Translations under genes and position numbers: made by a program | The notes under the pieces: model-generated | Seen by the model: only the letters and a program-made list of their open reading frames with translations | Told to the model about the DNA's origin: nothing | Database searches by the model: none | Shown here: positions 11,675-12,969 of the stretch, in pieces | Position numbering within the stretch: position 1 is the stretch's first letter | How the letters are laid out: every line of letters begins with the position of its first letter | DNA from: an uncultured cyanobacterium | Lineage (GTDB): Bacteria > Cyanobacteriota > Cyanobacteriia > PCC-6307 > Cyanobiaceae | NCBI GenBank assembly: GCA_903862155.1 | Contig: CAIOXF010000173.1 | Location: 1-12,969 of the forward strand | Length of the DNA: 12,969 nucleotides | Direction of reading: 5' to 3'

Positions 11675-12763
11675 TCACCAGAGGCTGCACTGCCCCTGCT
11701 GTCGCAATAGGTGGTCAGCCAGAACCAGCGCCACCATGGCTTCCACCATCGGCACGGCCCGTGGCAGCACGCAGGGGTCGTGCCGGCCCTTCGCCGCCAG
11801 GGTGGTGGCGTTGCCGTCGGCGTCGATCGTTTGCTGCTCCTTGCGGATCGTGGCGGTGGGCTTAAACGCCACCCGGATCACGATCTCCTCGCCGTTGCTG
11901 ATCCCACCCTGAATGCCGCCGGAGTTGTTGGTGGCGGTGTGCAGGCTGCCGTCTTCGGTGGGGAGAAAAGCGTCGTTGTGTTCGCTGCCCCTGAGTAGCG
12001 TGCCGCCGAAACCGGAGCCGATCTCAAAGCCCTTGGTGGCAGGCAGCGACATCACCGCTTTGGCCAGGTCGGCTTCGAGCTTGTCGAACACGGGCATGCC
12101 CAGCCCCACGGGGGGGCGCCGCACCACGCACTCGATCACGCCGCCGCAGGAATCGCCGTCGCGGCCGATCGCCTCGATCCGCTCGACCATTTGCTCGGCT
12201 ACGGCGGCATCCGGGCAGCGCACGATGTTGCTCTCGATCGCGTCCAGCGTGACTGTGGCTGGATCGATGGAAGCTTCGATGGTGTGAATGCGCTTCACCC
12301 AGGCCAGCACTTCGGTGCCATGGGCCTTTGCAAGCAGCTGTTTGGCGATGGCACCGGCGGCCACCCGGCCGATGGTTTCGCGGGCTGAGGCCCTGCCGCC
12401 ACCGCTGCGGGCCTGAATGCCGTATTTGGCCTGGTAGGTGGCGTCGGCATGGGATGGCCGGAAGGCTACCTGCATCTCCTTGTAATCGCCGGGGCGCTGG
12501 TCTTTGTTGCGCACCACCATGGCGATCGGTGTGCCGAGCGTTACCCCATCCAGCAGGCCGCTGAGCACCTCTACCCGGTCGTCTTCCTTGCGGGGGGTGG
12601 TGATCTTGCTTTGGCCGGGTTTGCGCCGATCGAGTTCGGCCTGAATCGCTTCGAGATCGAGCACTAGCCGCGGTGGGCAGCCATCCACGATCACGCCCAC
12701 GCCGCCGCCGTGGGATTCACCGAAGGTGCTGATTCGAAAGAGCTGGCCGAAGCTGCTGCCCAT
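11675..12763 (-). CDS. aroC: Chorismate synthase
   Basis: AroC converts 5-enolpyruvylshikimate-3-phosphate to chorismate using reduced FMN, the last common step to aromatic amino acids, folate and quinones. The 362-residue protein begins MGSSFGQLFRISTFGESHGG with the GESHG signature at 15-19, and shows DRRKPGQSKITTPRKEDD, FRPSHADATYQAKYGIQARSGGGRASARETIGRVAAGA split into recognisable blocks, TATNNSGGIQGGISNGE, and RHDPCVLPRAVPMVEAMVAL near the C-terminus, all family signatures. Length is typical. It lies downstream of psbA on the same strand, separated by a terminator, with only about 49 bp from the terminator's T-tract to its ATG. It is convergent with the histone-tailed gene, stops abutting. 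Confidence 0.97.
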   Translation of the reverse strand: MGSSFGQLFRISTFGESHGGGVGVIVDGCPPRLVLDLEAIQAELDRRKPGQSKITTPRKEDDRVEVLSGLLDGVTLGTPIAMVVRNKDQRPGDYKEMQVAFRPSHADATYQAKYGIQARSGGGRASARETIGRVAAGAIAKQLLAKAHGTEVLAWVKRIHTIEASIDPATVTLDAIESNIVRCPDAAVAEQMVERIEAIGRDGDSCGGVIECVVRRPPVGLGMPVFDKLEADLAKAVMSLPATKGFEIGSGFGGTLLRGSEHNDAFLPTEDGSLHTATNNSGGIQGGISNGEEIVIRVAFKPTATIRKEQQTIDADGNATTLAAKGRHDPCVLPRAVPMVEAMVALVLADHLLRQQGQCSLW

Positions 12764-12781
12764 GCTGAAAACGCGCTGGTT

Positions 12782-12801
12782 GGAGCCTAAACAGCGGCTC
12801 C
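12782..12801 (-). promoter_or_regulatory. Hairpin in the short aroC leader
   Basis: GGAGCC (12782-12787) and GGCTCC (12796-12801) are perfect complements around an 8-nt loop, 18 nt upstream of the aroC ATG on the minus strand. CCTAAACA occurs twice here (12786-12793 and 12802-12809). It may be part of the aroC promoter or leader; no T-tract, so it is not a terminator. Confidence 0.35.
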
Positions 12802-12812
12802 CCTAAACATGC

Positions 12813-12835
12813 AAAAACCCCCGCTTGCGCGGGGG
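12813..12835 (-). terminator. psbA rho-independent terminator
   Basis: On the minus strand CCCCCGC (12835-12829) pairs with GCGGGGG (12824-12818) around a GCAA (GNRA-type) tetraloop, followed by TTTTT (12817-12813). It begins 25 bp after the psbA stop, as expected for a highly expressed photosystem gene. Confidence 0.92.
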
Positions 12836-12860
12836 CTCGGGATTCCGTCGAAGCTCAGCT

Positions 12861-12969
<109 letters not shown>

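Overview
The window reads as a core chromosomal segment of a high-G+C picocyanobacterium of the alpha lineage (Synechococcus/Cyanobium type). The evidence is the C-terminus of photosystem II D1 (psbA) at the right edge, a picocyanobacterial PsbO, a Ycf20-type protein, a stand-alone PCP_red protein, several small proteins known to me only from cyanobacteria, and the psbA-aroC-eda-ftsH-sat-psbO-coaBC order that I remember from marine picocyanobacteria (synteny from memory, not checked). The high G+C points toward Cyanobium or subcluster 5.2 rather than Prochlorococcus; that is inference.

Layout. 1-1118 (minus): creatininase-family hydrolase followed by gatC, which is cut by the left edge. 1182-1619: a small cyanobacterial protein (plus) convergent with a 45-residue one-helix membrane protein (minus, NdhP candidate). 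1618-3252 (plus): mpg (3-methyladenine DNA glycosylase) and pyrB (aspartate carbamoyltransferase). 3262-3594 (minus): ycf20. 3595-3909: the only gene-free stretch over 300 bases, with an intrinsic terminator and two foldable segments. 3910-4436 (minus): tRNA-Ala(CGC), a PCP_red-domain mini-protein and a short helical protein, possibly one transcript. 4476-5970 (plus): a DUF2555-like protein overlapping coaBC (coenzyme A synthesis). 5915-6268 (minus): a small unknown protein overlapping the 3' end of coaBC. 6391-8525 (plus): psbO with its own terminator, then sat (ATP sulfurylase). 8604-11674 (plus): ftsH (FtsH1/3 type), a KDPG-aldolase-like gene, and a small predicted DNA-binding protein with a histone-H1-like tail. 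11675-12763 (minus): aroC. 12813-12969 (minus): psbA terminator and psbA 3' end.

Functionally the window mixes photosynthesis genes (psbA, psbO, ycf20, possible ndhP, and ftsH for membrane-protein quality control) with central biosynthesis (pyrB, coaBC, sat, aroC) and housekeeping (gatC, mpg, tRNA-Ala). Genes are tightly packed: convergent stops lie 0-9 bp apart, two gene pairs overlap at their ends, and one divergent pair shares its start codons. Several starts are TTG or GTG. I see no insertion sequence, CRISPR array, phage gene, toxin-antitoxin pair or obvious new multigene system. The least explained signals are non-coding: folds at 3624-3691 and 3795-3867, and a plus-strand terminator at 4113-4136 with no plus-strand gene before it. 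The histone-tailed protein at 11108-11674 and the altered active-site motifs of the KDPG-aldolase-like protein are the best protein-level leads.
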